From positions 1 through 64,000 of the IMG/VR virus record IMGVR_UViG_3300032224_001305: a DNA stretch of 64,000 bases, one strand, 5' to 3'. A program made the position numbers and the translations under genes. The notes under the pieces are model-generated. The model ran no database searches and was not told the DNA's origin. It was given only the letters and a program-made list of their open reading frames with translations. This document shows, piece by piece, positions 8,538-17,700 of the stretch; within the stretch, counting starts at the first letter, position 1, and the number at the start of each line of letters is the position of its first letter. The DNA is from a virus.

Positions 8538-10164
8538 GCCCTCACCCATAGACTTATTCCCCTCTGAGTACACCAACTACGCGTTTAGAATGCCCAACCA
8601 CGAAGGCATACTATCCAATTTTGATTTTACCGGAAGAGAATACTTAATTCCTATTTACGATACTCCCGCCAAAAATCTTCTTTTAAAGTTTGGACGTCAG
8701 TGCGAGAAGAGCACTACTCTCGGTAACAAGCTGATTTCGTATTCAGTACTTCGACCTTTTATTAGGTCATTGTATGTAACTCCATCGGAACAACAGACCA
8801 CGGTTTTCTCTAGCGAGCGTATCGCCACTCCTATAGAGATGTCGCCTGTTCTACAGAACTACATGCGTAATACTGGTAAGAAGCGCGTAGTCGATAATGT
8901 GCTTCTAAAGGTATTTAACACAGGTAGTCGCATAACGTTTCGATACGCACACTATGACGCAGATAGCTCACGCGGTATTTCCGCCGACAAGTTAGTTGTA
9001 GACGAGATACAGGACATCCTGCTCGACGTTCTACCAGTTCTTGAGGAGTGTATTTCTCACGGTACGCTGAAAACCAAAGAATACGCAGGCACCCCCAAAA
9101 CCTTTGATAATCCCATAGAGCATTACTGGGCACAGTTCTCTACACAGTATGAGTGGGTAATACCCTGCGATAGTTGTGGAGGCGGGGACTATAGGCACTG
9201 GAATATAATTGTCTATGACTCAGTGCAGCGCAAAGGTCTTAGCTGTACTAGATGCGGTAAAGTCATAAACCCTCGTCATCCAGACGCTGGGTGGGCTTCT
9301 ATGCGAGATGAGAACTGGCTACGTAATCCTCCGAACGGAATAATACCGTATGAAGGCTACAGGATTGCCCAACCAATGGTCTCATGGCTTTCTTGGGAGG
9401 AAGTCTACGACAAGAAAATTAAATATCCCATGTCCAAATTTCATAACGAGGTGTTGGGACTTAGCTATGACGCCGGAGAAAAATTAGTAAATAAGCAAGC
9501 GCTGATTGATAGTTCTGACAGTAGTATTGATGAGAACACCATTAAGAACGCCGTAGGTAGGACGCCTCTGTTCATGGGCGTAGACTGGGGCGGAGGTTCT
9601 GAGACCAGCAGCTTTACGGCAATAAGCATAATAGGTTACGCCGGTGAGAAGGTCATGGTCTTCTACATGAAGAGGCTAACGGGTATGGAGGCCGAACCTG
9701 CAAATGTTGTTAATACAATATGCTCACTCATAGATAAATACAAAGTGCATCTAGTAGGTTGTGACTATGGTGGCGGATTAGACAGAAATGATACTCTTAT
9801 ACGAAGATACGGACTACAAAAGATTCTCCGGTATCAATATGTAAATACTAAGAAAATATACTTTGACAGTTCTTTGATGCGATGGATGGCCAACAGAACA
9901 GAGGTTTTGATGGCACTAGTAAATGCCATAAACAGAACCAATGTATTTTCTTTTCCAAGATGGGAACTATGGGAGCACACAGCAGCTCCTGATATCCTTA
10001 GCCTACTTCTTGAAAGAAGCGAGAAGACGGGCTCCAGTACAATAATTAGAACTCCCGGACAACCAGATGATATAGCGCACTCCCTTTTGTATGCTTTTTT
10101 AGCGAGTATGGTCGTGTACCCGAGGCCAGATATTTTGACTCCAGATAAGGAGCCATCGCGCTAA
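8536..10164 (+). CDS. terL: Terminase large subunit
   Basis: A 542-aa DNA packaging motor. The ATPase domain has a deviant Walker A, GRQCEKST (residues 53-60), and a Walker B ending in VVDEIQD (D156, E157). A Cys4-type insertion (CDSCGG and CTRCGK) lies between the ATPase and nuclease domains. The RNase H-like nuclease shows the expected acidic residues in MGVDWGGG, VGCDYGGG and DDIAHSLLYAF. It cuts and packages concatemeric DNA at the portal. Start ATG at 8536 has an AGGA site 5 nt upstream. Confidence 0.93.
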   Translation: MPSPIDLFPSEYTNYAFRMPNHEGILSNFDFTGREYLIPIYDTPAKNLLLKFGRQCEKSTTLGNKLISYSVLRPFIRSLYVTPSEQQTTVFSSERIATPIEMSPVLQNYMRNTGKKRVVDNVLLKVFNTGSRITFRYAHYDADSSRGISADKLVVDEIQDILLDVLPVLEECISHGTLKTKEYAGTPKTFDNPIEHYWAQFSTQYEWVIPCDSCGGGDYRHWNIIVYDSVQRKGLSCTRCGKVINPRHPDAGWASMRDENWLRNPPNGIIPYEGYRIAQPMVSWLSWEEVYDKKIKYPMSKFHNEVLGLSYDAGEKLVNKQALIDSSDSSIDENTIKNAVGRTPLFMGVDWGGGSETSSFTAISIIGYAGEKVMVFYMKRLTGMEAEPANVVNTICSLIDKYKVHLVGCDYGGGLDRNDTLIRRYGLQKILRYQYVNTKKIYFDSSLMRWMANRTEVLMALVNAINRTNVFSFPRWELWEHTAAPDILSLLLERSEKTGSSTIIRTPGQPDDIAHSLLYAFLASMVVYPRPDILTPDKEPSR

Positions 10165-10217
10165 GGGCTATCGTAGACGTACATAACTGGTAGTATGTTA
10201 TTTACTCGGAGGCTGTA

Positions 10218-11186
10218 ATGAACCTAGTAGACTACATTATGTCCAAGAAAAGCGCCGGTGGCGCAAACTCTGTCGAGCTTCAGTCAATTGGTAAGGCTGC
10301 GGCAAAGGCGTATGTAGAGAACGGCACGCCACTAAATGATACAGTTTCTGAGATGGCGAAAGAGGCCGGACTAAACTACGAGCAGATAAAGCGCGCAGCA
10401 GAGTTTGCTAACAACGAAACGTTCCTTATCAAGTTTCGACAGCCGTACGAGAAGAACGTCGCATTTCCTGTAGCAGACGCCTCAGTTATCTCGCGTAATA
10501 TTCATAGTGATGCCGTTCCGGTGCAAGAAAAGACAGCTTCTAGAGCATGGACTGGCTCTGCATCCAATCGGTATGTACCGGGTGGCGAGGGATTCAGTCT
10601 AGAGAAGATGCTAGGGGTAAAGCCGCTGGAGAAGCGGGCTTCTACAGGCCCGTCTAGAAACGAGGTCATACGTAGCTTCTTGTCGCATAAAGATAAGTTA
10701 GCTGAATTAAAAGCCGAAACTGAAGTACTAGAGGCGCGCTTCCTAGCTAAGGTCGCGCGGCTAAATAGAGAAGTGCATCAAGAAATTGTCAGCGGAACAG
10801 AGCCGTGGGCCATTGGCGCTGCCGTAGTTAAGGCTAATCCTTCTGCTGGTTTATTTTCGATAATAGCCTCTGAGCTACGCGGATCTATGGATACATCGTC
10901 TATGCACAAGATGGCCGCTGGCTACGAACTGATAGACGATAATCCGGTCACCGGACTGGTCCAAGACCTAGAGGCAGTATCTCAGAAGTTGTTATCCAAC
11001 GAGGACACTTCACAGAGAACACGCGCTGCCATAGAAGAGATGCTAACGTTATTGCGTGGCCAGCCAGATACCAACCCGACTGTAGAGTTGTTCTCAGGTG
11101 CTCCCATAGACACCACAGAACAGGTTCCTTCAGTGCCTCAACCAGCTCCTGAAGGACCGGGCGCATCGCAACCTATGCCACAATAG
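10218..11186 (+). CDS. Virion-block protein of unknown function
   Basis: A 322-aa protein with a CGGAGG ribosome binding site. It is helical in the middle, with a Pro-rich acidic C-terminus. No family is recognised. It contains repeated K-x-A motifs (KAAAK, KEAGL, KTASR, KRAST, KVARL, KMAAG). Position directly after terminase, where portal-associated or head genes usually lie, suggests a head component. Confidence 0.65.
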   Translation: MNLVDYIMSKKSAGGANSVELQSIGKAAAKAYVENGTPLNDTVSEMAKEAGLNYEQIKRAAEFANNETFLIKFRQPYEKNVAFPVADASVISRNIHSDAVPVQEKTASRAWTGSASNRYVPGGEGFSLEKMLGVKPLEKRASTGPSRNEVIRSFLSHKDKLAELKAETEVLEARFLAKVARLNREVHQEIVSGTEPWAIGAAVVKANPSAGLFSIIASELRGSMDTSSMHKMAAGYELIDDNPVTGLVQDLEAVSQKLLSNEDTSQRTRAAIEEMLTLLRGQPDTNPTVELFSGAPIDTTEQVPSVPQPAPEGPGASQPMPQ

Positions 11187-11196
11187 TGAGGTAGCT

Positions 11197-11685
11197 GTGT
11201 CTCGCAGAGATACGCTAGTAAAAATAGCTTTTCTAACCGGTGGTACCAAAAGCATATCACTAGGTGCTAAAGCTATTAAGGGTATAGACACGCTGCTAGA
11301 ACTACCGGGACGCGGCCTGTTCGCAGCATCCGCTCCCATTGTAGGCGGAGTAGCGGCTGCTCCGGTCAAGGTTGGTAAAGGACTGGGCAGAAGTGCAATT
11401 GCCTTCGCAAAGAAACATCCATTTCTAGCGGCAACCGCAGCGGCACCGGTTCTATTCCCGGGCCCCATAACTGAGTTGCTGTCACCACAAGCCCTAGCTA
11501 AGGTGGCTGTAGAGCCTCTAGCTCCTAGCGCGCTTATAAAACCCACTGCAGAGTTTGAGCGCTCTTTGGCTAGAGACGCAGCGCAGTCGCAACAAAATCT
11601 TCCTATCTTCGCCAGAATGCAAGATCCAAGATTTCCCGCCACTAGTAAGTACCAGTGGGGTTTAAGAGAAAGAGCCGCCGGCTGA
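11197..11685 (+). CDS. Gly/Ala-rich virion-type protein with LVKIA N-terminus
   Basis: A 162-aa protein starting with GTG after GAGGTAGCT. The N-terminus RRDTLVKIAF fits the shared R-x-x-L-V-K-x-A motif. Two hydrophobic Gly/Ala stretches (about residues 38-60 and 72-90) may insert in or contact a membrane. No family is recognised. It may be an internal head protein. Confidence 0.6.
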   Translation: MSRRDTLVKIAFLTGGTKSISLGAKAIKGIDTLLELPGRGLFAASAPIVGGVAAAPVKVGKGLGRSAIAFAKKHPFLAATAAAPVLFPGPITELLSPQALAKVAVEPLAPSALIKPTAEFERSLARDAAQSQQNLPIFARMQDPRFPATSKYQWGLRERAAG

Positions 11686-11734
11686 TAGTGACAACCGCCC
11701 AAAACAGTAACTAGCAAACACAGAGGTACGTACA

Positions 11735-12319
11735 ATGAGCAAGTCAGTTAGAGAAAGACTCCTAAAGACCGCCTCCCCAGGAGCCATAGGAAGATTTGCT
11801 AGCGCACACGGCGGAGATATAGCCAAGTCGCTCATATTGTCTGGGCTCGGCGGCGCAGGTGCCTTAGCGATGAAGCGGTTGACCAAGCCCACACTATCAT
11901 CTCAAGTTAGACTCGGCATGGGCCGCGCTCTTGGGTTTGGTCTAGGTGGTCTAGCTCTCGGTACCGGCGTAATGGCCGCATCAAAGGGATATGAGGCCGT
12001 AAAGAATCCCATCGAGCGCAAGCACAGCTTCGACAAGATGTTGGCCGAAAACCCCGGTCTAAAGAGAGAAGACAAGGACGTCGTGCGTAAGAGCTTTGCT
12101 ACGCTACATACGTTCAACCCTATGATGGCAAAAGATCCGACAGTCGCCGGTGCGTTTGTACGCAGAGCCCTTGCTTTCAAGGATGAGGGCATACAAAGCG
12201 CTGACGTAAAGACACTGTCAGAAATAAGAAAGAACCTAAGCTACTCAGGTAAGCGCCGTGATGTTGGCTTCTTAGAGATGGCAAAAAATCTGCAGTCTAT
12301 GAGCCACGAAAACGATTAA
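11735..12319 (+). CDS. Virion-type protein with RLLKTA N-terminus
   Basis: A 194-aa protein. The N-terminus SVRERLLKTASPGAIG is the clearest example of the shared motif. A hydrophobic Gly/Ala/Leu segment near residues 65-80 is followed by a charged helical C-terminal half. Paralogue-like in layout to the gene just upstream, though without clear sequence identity. Function unknown. Confidence 0.6.
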   Translation: MSKSVRERLLKTASPGAIGRFASAHGGDIAKSLILSGLGGAGALAMKRLTKPTLSSQVRLGMGRALGFGLGGLALGTGVMAASKGYEAVKNPIERKHSFDKMLAENPGLKREDKDVVRKSFATLHTFNPMMAKDPTVAGAFVRRALAFKDEGIQSADVKTLSEIRKNLSYSGKRRDVGFLEMAKNLQSMSHEND

Positions 12320-12359
12320 TAGCTGAAGTTACGCGGGTCATCACAGCCGAGGTACTATC

Positions 12360-13961
12360 ATGTATAAGCTTATAACAGTGAGTGGAAGTGATGACTCGCG
12401 TTTATTCTCAGAAATAATACGCCCAGGCGCACCCTTAGTTAAAGAAGCTTCTGTGGTACACCCAGATGTACAAAAGTGCATCAGTGGCCTGAAGTCAACT
12501 CCCGGTAAGATCTACATACTTGTAAATGCTATGGGTGCTGGCGAGTACTATGGTTCCAACTTCAATGGTGACTTCTTCGAGGAGAAAGAGCTTAATCCTC
12601 CTGATGGTACGTCTGAGTATGGATACAAGACCTTCCTCAATTCTGGCGTCTACAGAAACCACAGCAATAAGGATGTAACTAAGTCCTATGGCAAGGTTAT
12701 ATGTTCAGCCTATAACCTCGTAATGCACCGAGTTGAGCTCGTAATAGAGATCGATGAAAAGAAGTGCAAGGAAGTTGGGCATGCTGATCTGTGGGATAGG
12801 CTTAGTTCTGGAGAAAAGCCCGCAGTTAGTATGGGATGTAAAGTAGCATATGACGTGTGTTCCATCTGTGGGCACAAATCAGCCACTAGACAGGACTATT
12901 GTGAACATGCCAGAGACCAACTAAGCCAAGTGCTGCCTGACGGTCGTAAGGTGTTTGTCTACAACCCTAAGCCAAAATTCTTTGACCTATCTATAGTAGT
13001 GATAGGCGCGGATAGGGCAAGTTTTGTGATGGACAAAGTCGCCCACGCAAGATTTGGTATCCCTTCTTCTGCAGAACTGGCTGAAGACGTTAACCTAACT
13101 GCCGCATCAGATATTCTCAAATCTAGAATGAAGCTGGCAGCCAAAGGTAAAAGCGCAGAGATTCTAAAGCGTGTAAGAGCGACTTCTGCCCGTGTAGTAG
13201 ACCCTGGTGAGAAAGAAGTAGACATACCAGATGAGACTCTAGACGAAATGTCTGAGTCCGGTGATCTTGGTAAAATACTTACTACCGCGTCATCGGCAGG
13301 TATAGTACTTAAGCCCTCTGAATTTCAACGTATTGTACTGAACATAGTCGGTAAGCCTAGCCTTGCGCGACAATACTCAGACAGCGGTTGTTGTTTCTGT
13401 AATAGCAATGATACAGACGAGAGTGTAGAGTTTGGCGACCCATCCATGTTCTCACATAACATAATGTCTGCGCTAATGCCTATGCTACAAGAGCGCTCAG
13501 CTTTTGAACCTGTTGTATCACGCAGAATAATCATCATAAAAACGGCTAGGGCTAAGAAGCCCTTACGTAAGATTAAGACACCACTTCTAGATAAGGTGGC
13601 TGCCGCTTACAATGGGTACAGAAAACAGCTACTAGAAAAAATTGGTACTATAGTTGCCAATATTACTGAACGCGAGTTAAACTTACTGGCGACGGTTCGC
13701 GGTGAACTGCTCGAAGATAGTCTGGTGAGAAGAAACCTTGGAGTAAAAACAGCTTCAGCGGCTGTTCCATTGGCCCTTCTTGGCGCTATTCCACTAGCCT
13801 ATATTTATGGTGCCCACTCGGGCTCCGATGAGCAGGAGAAAGCGGCCGACAGCATCATAGCTAAGCATCCAGTGCTTGCTATGTCTGTCTTAGCGGGCTT
13901 GGCCAAGATAGCGGACAAAGAGCTTGTCCAGTCTGGCCTACTTAATAAAATGCTCCGCTAA
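12360..13961 (+). CDS. Capsid maturation (prohead) protease
   Basis: A 533-aa protein. Its N-terminal half matches the phage prohead protease fold: NFNGDFFEEKEL, then FLNSGVYRNHSNKD with the candidate catalytic His near residue 101. The block PAVSMGCKVAYDVCSICG has the candidate Ser near 156, followed by a zinc-like Cys cluster (C-x2-C, then YCEH). The same order is known from T4-like and jumbo phage head proteases. The C-terminal 200 residues contain repeated K-x-A motifs (KTARA, KVAAA, KTASA, KAADS, KIADK) and may be a self-processed tail. It cleaves scaffold, capsid and internal proteins during head maturation. Confidence 0.8.
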   Translation: MYKLITVSGSDDSRLFSEIIRPGAPLVKEASVVHPDVQKCISGLKSTPGKIYILVNAMGAGEYYGSNFNGDFFEEKELNPPDGTSEYGYKTFLNSGVYRNHSNKDVTKSYGKVICSAYNLVMHRVELVIEIDEKKCKEVGHADLWDRLSSGEKPAVSMGCKVAYDVCSICGHKSATRQDYCEHARDQLSQVLPDGRKVFVYNPKPKFFDLSIVVIGADRASFVMDKVAHARFGIPSSAELAEDVNLTAASDILKSRMKLAAKGKSAEILKRVRATSARVVDPGEKEVDIPDETLDEMSESGDLGKILTTASSAGIVLKPSEFQRIVLNIVGKPSLARQYSDSGCCFCNSNDTDESVEFGDPSMFSHNIMSALMPMLQERSAFEPVVSRRIIIIKTARAKKPLRKIKTPLLDKVAAAYNGYRKQLLEKIGTIVANITERELNLLATVRGELLEDSLVRRNLGVKTASAAVPLALLGAIPLAYIYGAHSGSDEQEKAADSIIAKHPVLAMSVLAGLAKIADKELVQSGLLNKMLR

Positions 13962-14055
13962 GTAGTGGAGACAAGGCCCGTAGAGCGATAGTTAGAACCC
14001 GAATACGGTTTGATGACACTCTTGCTCAGCAAACAACAAGCACTTGGAGAACACA

Positions 14056-14652
14056 ATGAACGAGCTACTTGCACAGCTGTATGGAACACATGAGAAGATT
14101 GCCAGCGCCGCCCAGGTTCAGGAGACTGTTGAGACAGTTTCGGACGAGGAAGCGTTGGACGAGTACATCGTTGCTGAGATCGAGAAGGTAGCCGAGGCGC
14201 AGGGTGTTGACCTGAACGCGCTGTCGGACGAGGACCTGGGCGAGATCTTCGCGGCATACAAGGGCGAGCTACTGAAGGAGGCTTCGGCTGACTTCGGCGG
14301 TGAGGAAATTGATGACGCCACGCAAGAGGCGCTGTCGGTTGGCGACCTGATCGGCCGCACAGCCCTGCACGCGTTCTACGACGAGGCCAACAAGGTTCAG
14401 GCTGTTGCTGAGACGCATGAGAAGCTGGCGGGTCTGTCGGACGAGGAAATCTTCGAAGGTCTGGCCATGCAGCGCGCCGAGAACATCTTGGCAGCTCTGG
14501 CCGGTGAGCCGGAAGGCTTCTTCAAGGAGGCCGCGCTAGCTCTTGACGCCGAGGACGAGGATCTGGACGACGCCATCACGTCGGCCGCAGCCGATATCCT
14601 GGACGCCAATGGCTACGACGTCGACGCCATCGCGGCGGCTCTCGTAGGTTAA
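14056..14652 (+). CDS. Acidic scaffold/core-like protein
   Basis: A 198-aa, very acidic helical protein between the protease and the capsid genes, the usual place of a scaffold. The ATG at 14056, preceded by TTGGAG, is preferred over a TTG 12 nt upstream that lies in the ribosome binding site. K-x-A motifs (EKIASA, EKVAEA, KEASAD, EKLAGL, KEAALA) recur every 20-60 residues, as expected if the core is chopped up by the protease. Codons are GC-rich like those of the major capsid gene, which suggests high expression. The scaffold role is inferred. Confidence 0.6.
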   Translation: MNELLAQLYGTHEKIASAAQVQETVETVSDEEALDEYIVAEIEKVAEAQGVDLNALSDEDLGEIFAAYKGELLKEASADFGGEEIDDATQEALSVGDLIGRTALHAFYDEANKVQAVAETHEKLAGLSDEEIFEGLAMQRAENILAALAGEPEGFFKEAALALDAEDEDLDDAITSAAADILDANGYDVDAIAAALVG

Positions 14653-14664
14653 TAAGCATTGGAG

Positions 14665-14703
14665 ACTGTGGGTAAGAAGGAGCGATTCTTTCTTACCCAC
14701 AGT
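14665..14703 (+). terminator. Perfect 14-bp hairpin after the core-like gene
   Basis: Arms at 14665-14678 and 14690-14703 (ACTGTGGGTAAGAA and its exact complement) enclose an 11-nt loop. The tail is only TTCC, so it may be a weak terminator or an mRNA-stabilising or processing hairpin that sets the ratio of upstream and downstream products. Confidence 0.6.
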
Positions 14704-14739
14704 TTCCGTGTATATTCGTTGTATACGGTGGAGCATTAA

Positions 14740-15390
14740 ATGAGCGCGCTTCAAAAACTACTAGCAGCCAAAAAAGCACAAACCACTGAGAAAGTGGCAG
14801 CAGCTATTGAGCCTGAGTACATCACGAAGCTAGCTTCTGCGTGCGAGTACGCCGCGCAAGTTATTAGCGGTAAATATATTGCCGATTCAGAACAAAAAGT
14901 AGAGCACACCTATACTCAAAAGACGCCTGTTGCTGAGAAGCTCGCTAGCGTTGCTAAGCCGGATTTCCTGACCGACAAGCTGCGTGAGAAGGTTGCTTTT
15001 CATCAAGAGCAAGAGCAGAAAGCTTACGTAGAAGATACGCGCAATATTGTCGCTAATATTATTTCGCGCTTTGCCAAAAACGACGGTGTTGAATACACCA
15101 GTCGAGAAAAGAATCATATAGAGGTAGACACTCCGTCAGCGCTTGTAGTAGCTGAGGAGACTTCCTCTAACCCAGAGATGGGTAACAGTTCAGTTGATGT
15201 TGTAGCAGCTACGGCTGGTACTCGTCTTTCTGATGTGCTGGCAGCAGCACAATCTGCCAATGGAGCCGGTGAGAGTGCGACAATAGTAGGCACGAAGACC
15301 GCAGGTGCCCAGGGCAAAGGGCCAATGGCCGTTGGGGCAGCTACGAACCGGATAAAGGCTCGTTTGATGTCACAAGCTGGCGGTAAATAA
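14740..15390 (+). CDS. Head-block protein with repeated K-x-A motifs
   Basis: A 216-aa protein beginning MSALQKLLAAKKA. It is helical and rich in EKVAAA, TKLASA, EKLASV and EKVAFH motifs in its first 90 residues, with an Ala/Ser/Gly-rich C-terminus. No family is recognised. Position between the core-like protein and the major capsid protein suggests a scaffold, core or minor head protein. Confidence 0.6.
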   Translation: MSALQKLLAAKKAQTTEKVAAAIEPEYITKLASACEYAAQVISGKYIADSEQKVEHTYTQKTPVAEKLASVAKPDFLTDKLREKVAFHQEQEQKAYVEDTRNIVANIISRFAKNDGVEYTSREKNHIEVDTPSALVVAEETSSNPEMGNSSVDVVAATAGTRLSDVLAAAQSANGAGESATIVGTKTAGAQGKGPMAVGAATNRIKARLMSQAGGK

Positions 15391-15408
15391 GTAACCGTGG
15401 AGTAAACA

Positions 15409-15750
15409 ATGGATACAGCAACACTCCAAAGACTTCTGACAGACGCGGCGAATACAATTCGTTCGTTACACGCAGAAAAGGAGAAGTTAGCCAGTGCGTT
15501 GGCTAACTATCAACGTAAGGAGCTCGCTGAGGAGATTGTCGACCTCATGGATGCGCGCGGAATGGGCAACGAAGAGGTCCCGCACAAAGAGAAAGTGGCG
15601 CATGTGCTTTCTTCAGGCAAAGACCTCACAGTTACCCGCGAAGCTCTACGCATGGCTTCTACCGACATGTCCTTCGCTCGGGTGGCTGATGAAGCCGACC
15701 TGACACACGCCACAGCTTCGGACAAGCTGAAAGCGTTCCTACTATCGTAG
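15409..15750 (+). CDS. Small head-block protein
   Basis: A 113-aa helical protein with a GTGGAG ribosome binding site. It has a coiled-coil-like start (TIRSLHAEKEKLASALANY) and further K-x-A motifs (EKLASA, EKVAHV). Function unknown; a head or scaffold role is inferred from the neighbours. Confidence 0.6.
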   Translation: MDTATLQRLLTDAANTIRSLHAEKEKLASALANYQRKELAEEIVDLMDARGMGNEEVPHKEKVAHVLSSGKDLTVTREALRMASTDMSFARVADEADLTHATASDKLKAFLLS

Positions 15751-15765
15751 TAACAGAGGTTCAAA

Positions 15766-16374
15766 ATGGCAGATACAAAAATCGGTGATATAAAGTACAA
15801 TACAAAGGGCATCAACTGCTCGCCTACTTCGAGCTTCCTCTACACCAGAATAGAGGATGTTGATTACTCGGCAGTAGCGATCACGGACGGCAGCGGTCCC
15901 CTAGACGGACAGTTCATCGTCGCCCCTGCATCAACTGGCACCAGCGGTTGGGTAACTGACCTGGATGCGACAAACCTGAAGTTCCAGTCAGACACCCTGA
16001 CGGACTTGGCAGAGGCGCAGGGAACAGGTCTAGCCATGGTATGGCAGAGCCAGTTCAAGACGGACCAGGACGCTCTCGGCAGCGCCAAGGTTCCAGTTGT
16101 TCGTGGATCGCTCCGCGTCAAGACCAAGCTGTTCGGTAAGCCGACCGCCGTTGCCATCGCTACGGCGTACGCTGCGGGCACACAGCTCACCGTACAAATG
16201 GTAGACGTTACTGTCGTAAGCGGTACCTACAAGCGCTTGGTACTGTTCCCGGTAAGCAAGAAGACCGCGTGGGTTGTAGGCTTCGTAACTCAGGTTGTTA
16301 GCGACGTTGCGGGCTCAGAGGAGATCGAGGTTCAGCTGTACGAGTTCCCTCGTCAGGTTTCTCTGAACGCCTAA
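15766..16374 (+). CDS. Candidate capsid decoration/stabilisation protein
   Basis: A 202-aa beta-rich protein directly upstream of the major capsid gene, with codon choice like the capsid gene. No transmembrane or catalytic motif is seen. Small beta-rich proteins at this position are often capsid decoration proteins; that assignment is positional only. Confidence 0.55.
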   Translation: MADTKIGDIKYNTKGINCSPTSSFLYTRIEDVDYSAVAITDGSGPLDGQFIVAPASTGTSGWVTDLDATNLKFQSDTLTDLAEAQGTGLAMVWQSQFKTDQDALGSAKVPVVRGSLRVKTKLFGKPTAVAIATAYAAGTQLTVQMVDVTVVSGTYKRLVLFPVSKKTAWVVGFVTQVVSDVAGSEEIEVQLYEFPRQVSLNA

Positions 16375-16424
16375 TTTACTTTAGCTAACTGACTAGTTCG
16401 GAATACCCGTAAAGGAGAAATACC

Positions 16425-17612
16425 ATGAGTGACGGAGCACTGCAGAATGAGATGTTCATCGATAAGATGAACACAGAAGACGGTCGTACAAAGCTAGCTG
16501 GTCTGAGCGCCGAGCTGCTGAAAGACCGCATCCGCGAAGAAGGCTTTCTGGGCATGATCCTGACCCGCAAGCCGGTGTCACGCCAAGACCTACAGGTCTC
16601 GACCAAGCACCAGGGCATGGTCAAGATTGTTCAGATGACCGATCTGCGCACAGGTGCGATGACAGCGTCGTTCCGCGCCCAGCCGGAAGTTTCGTACTTC
16701 TCGGCCCCGCGTTTCGAGGTTCCTTTCTACCGCATCAACTCGAAGCGCTATGAGTACGAGGAGATCGAACTGAAGTCGTACGACTTCCCGATCACCGACG
16801 TAGTCATGCAGCACATCAGCAACGACGTCCAGGAGATCGAAGATCGCCAGGGCCTGTTGCTGTTCGAGACGGCGGTTCAGGCTGTTCAGAAGAAGGCCAA
16901 TAACATCGCCCTGTCGACAGCGTCGTTCGGTGACACCACCGCTTGCACAGCTTACAACGTACTCAACAAGACCTGTGTTGAGCGCGGTAAGTGCAAGAGC
17001 AACGACGTCGTCGCCAACAGCGCGGCGGCCGGTGCGGCTGCATCTCAGGATGAGAACCTCATCTACCCGCTACAGAAGGACGACATCACCAAGCTGCAGA
17101 AGCTGTTCATCGGCACCGGTGGACAGGGTTCGCGTCTGCGTGCTGAGAAGCTCCTGATGACCGACTACGATCATCTCGACTTCAACAACTGGGTGTTGTC
17201 GGACGTAGGCGACAAGATCGTCATGGAGACAACCGTTGACGGCTACAAGTACAAGCAGGTCCAGGGTCTGAAGTTCTTCAAGACCCTGAAGACCGACATC
17301 CTGCGTCCCGGTAACCTCTACGCGTTCGCGCCAGAGGAGTACTTGGGCGGCTTCCTGCAGTTCGGCAAGCTGACGTTCTTCACGGACAAGATCCGTGACC
17401 GTTACTCGTTCGAGGCGTGGGAGGACATCGGTCTGTACGTCGGTAACGTCGCTGGCGTTCGTAAGTTGGAGCTGTACGCTTGCTCGGTCGATGCCGGCAA
17501 GGTCGGCTCAACAAACGGCGCGAACTACCAGCCCGTTGCAGAGAAGGACCTGTCGACGCTCAACAACCTCATCTCAGAGGGTGGCGCTTACCCGCAGGTA
17601 ACCACTTTCTAA
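16425..17612 (+). CDS. Major capsid protein
   Basis: A 395-aa protein with a strong AAAGGAG site and strongly biased, C/G-ending codons typical of the most highly expressed virion gene. The order N-terminal helical segment, then EVPFYRINSKRYEYEEIELKSYDFPI, then a helical spine (NDVQEIEDRQGLLLFETAVQAV), fits an HK97-fold capsid subunit. The C-terminal ALYVGNVAGVRK-like segment is also usual. A TKLAGLS motif near residue 23 could be the maturation cleavage site. It follows the protease and core-like genes as expected. Confidence 0.8.
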   Translation: MSDGALQNEMFIDKMNTEDGRTKLAGLSAELLKDRIREEGFLGMILTRKPVSRQDLQVSTKHQGMVKIVQMTDLRTGAMTASFRAQPEVSYFSAPRFEVPFYRINSKRYEYEEIELKSYDFPITDVVMQHISNDVQEIEDRQGLLLFETAVQAVQKKANNIALSTASFGDTTACTAYNVLNKTCVERGKCKSNDVVANSAAAGAAASQDENLIYPLQKDDITKLQKLFIGTGGQGSRLRAEKLLMTDYDHLDFNNWVLSDVGDKIVMETTVDGYKYKQVQGLKFFKTLKTDILRPGNLYAFAPEEYLGGFLQFGKLTFFTDKIRDRYSFEAWEDIGLYVGNVAGVRKLELYACSVDAGKVGSTNGANYQPVAEKDLSTLNNLISEGGAYPQVTTF

Positions 17613-17632
17613 GAAAAAGTTGTTCGTGTAAG

Positions 17633-17683
17633 GTTGAGGCCGATTGGTTTTCCTGTAAACTCAGGGCGCCAGTCGGCCTCAAC
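17633..17683 (+). terminator. Long hairpin after the major capsid gene
   Basis: Arms at 17633-17647 and 17669-17683 pair over 15 bp with one G-U pair, around a 21-nt loop. It lies between the capsid stop and the ribosome binding site of the next gene, with no clear T-run. It probably stabilises the capsid mRNA 3' end or causes partial termination. Confidence 0.6.
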
Positions 17684-17700
17684 TATTAGGAGCTAATAAA

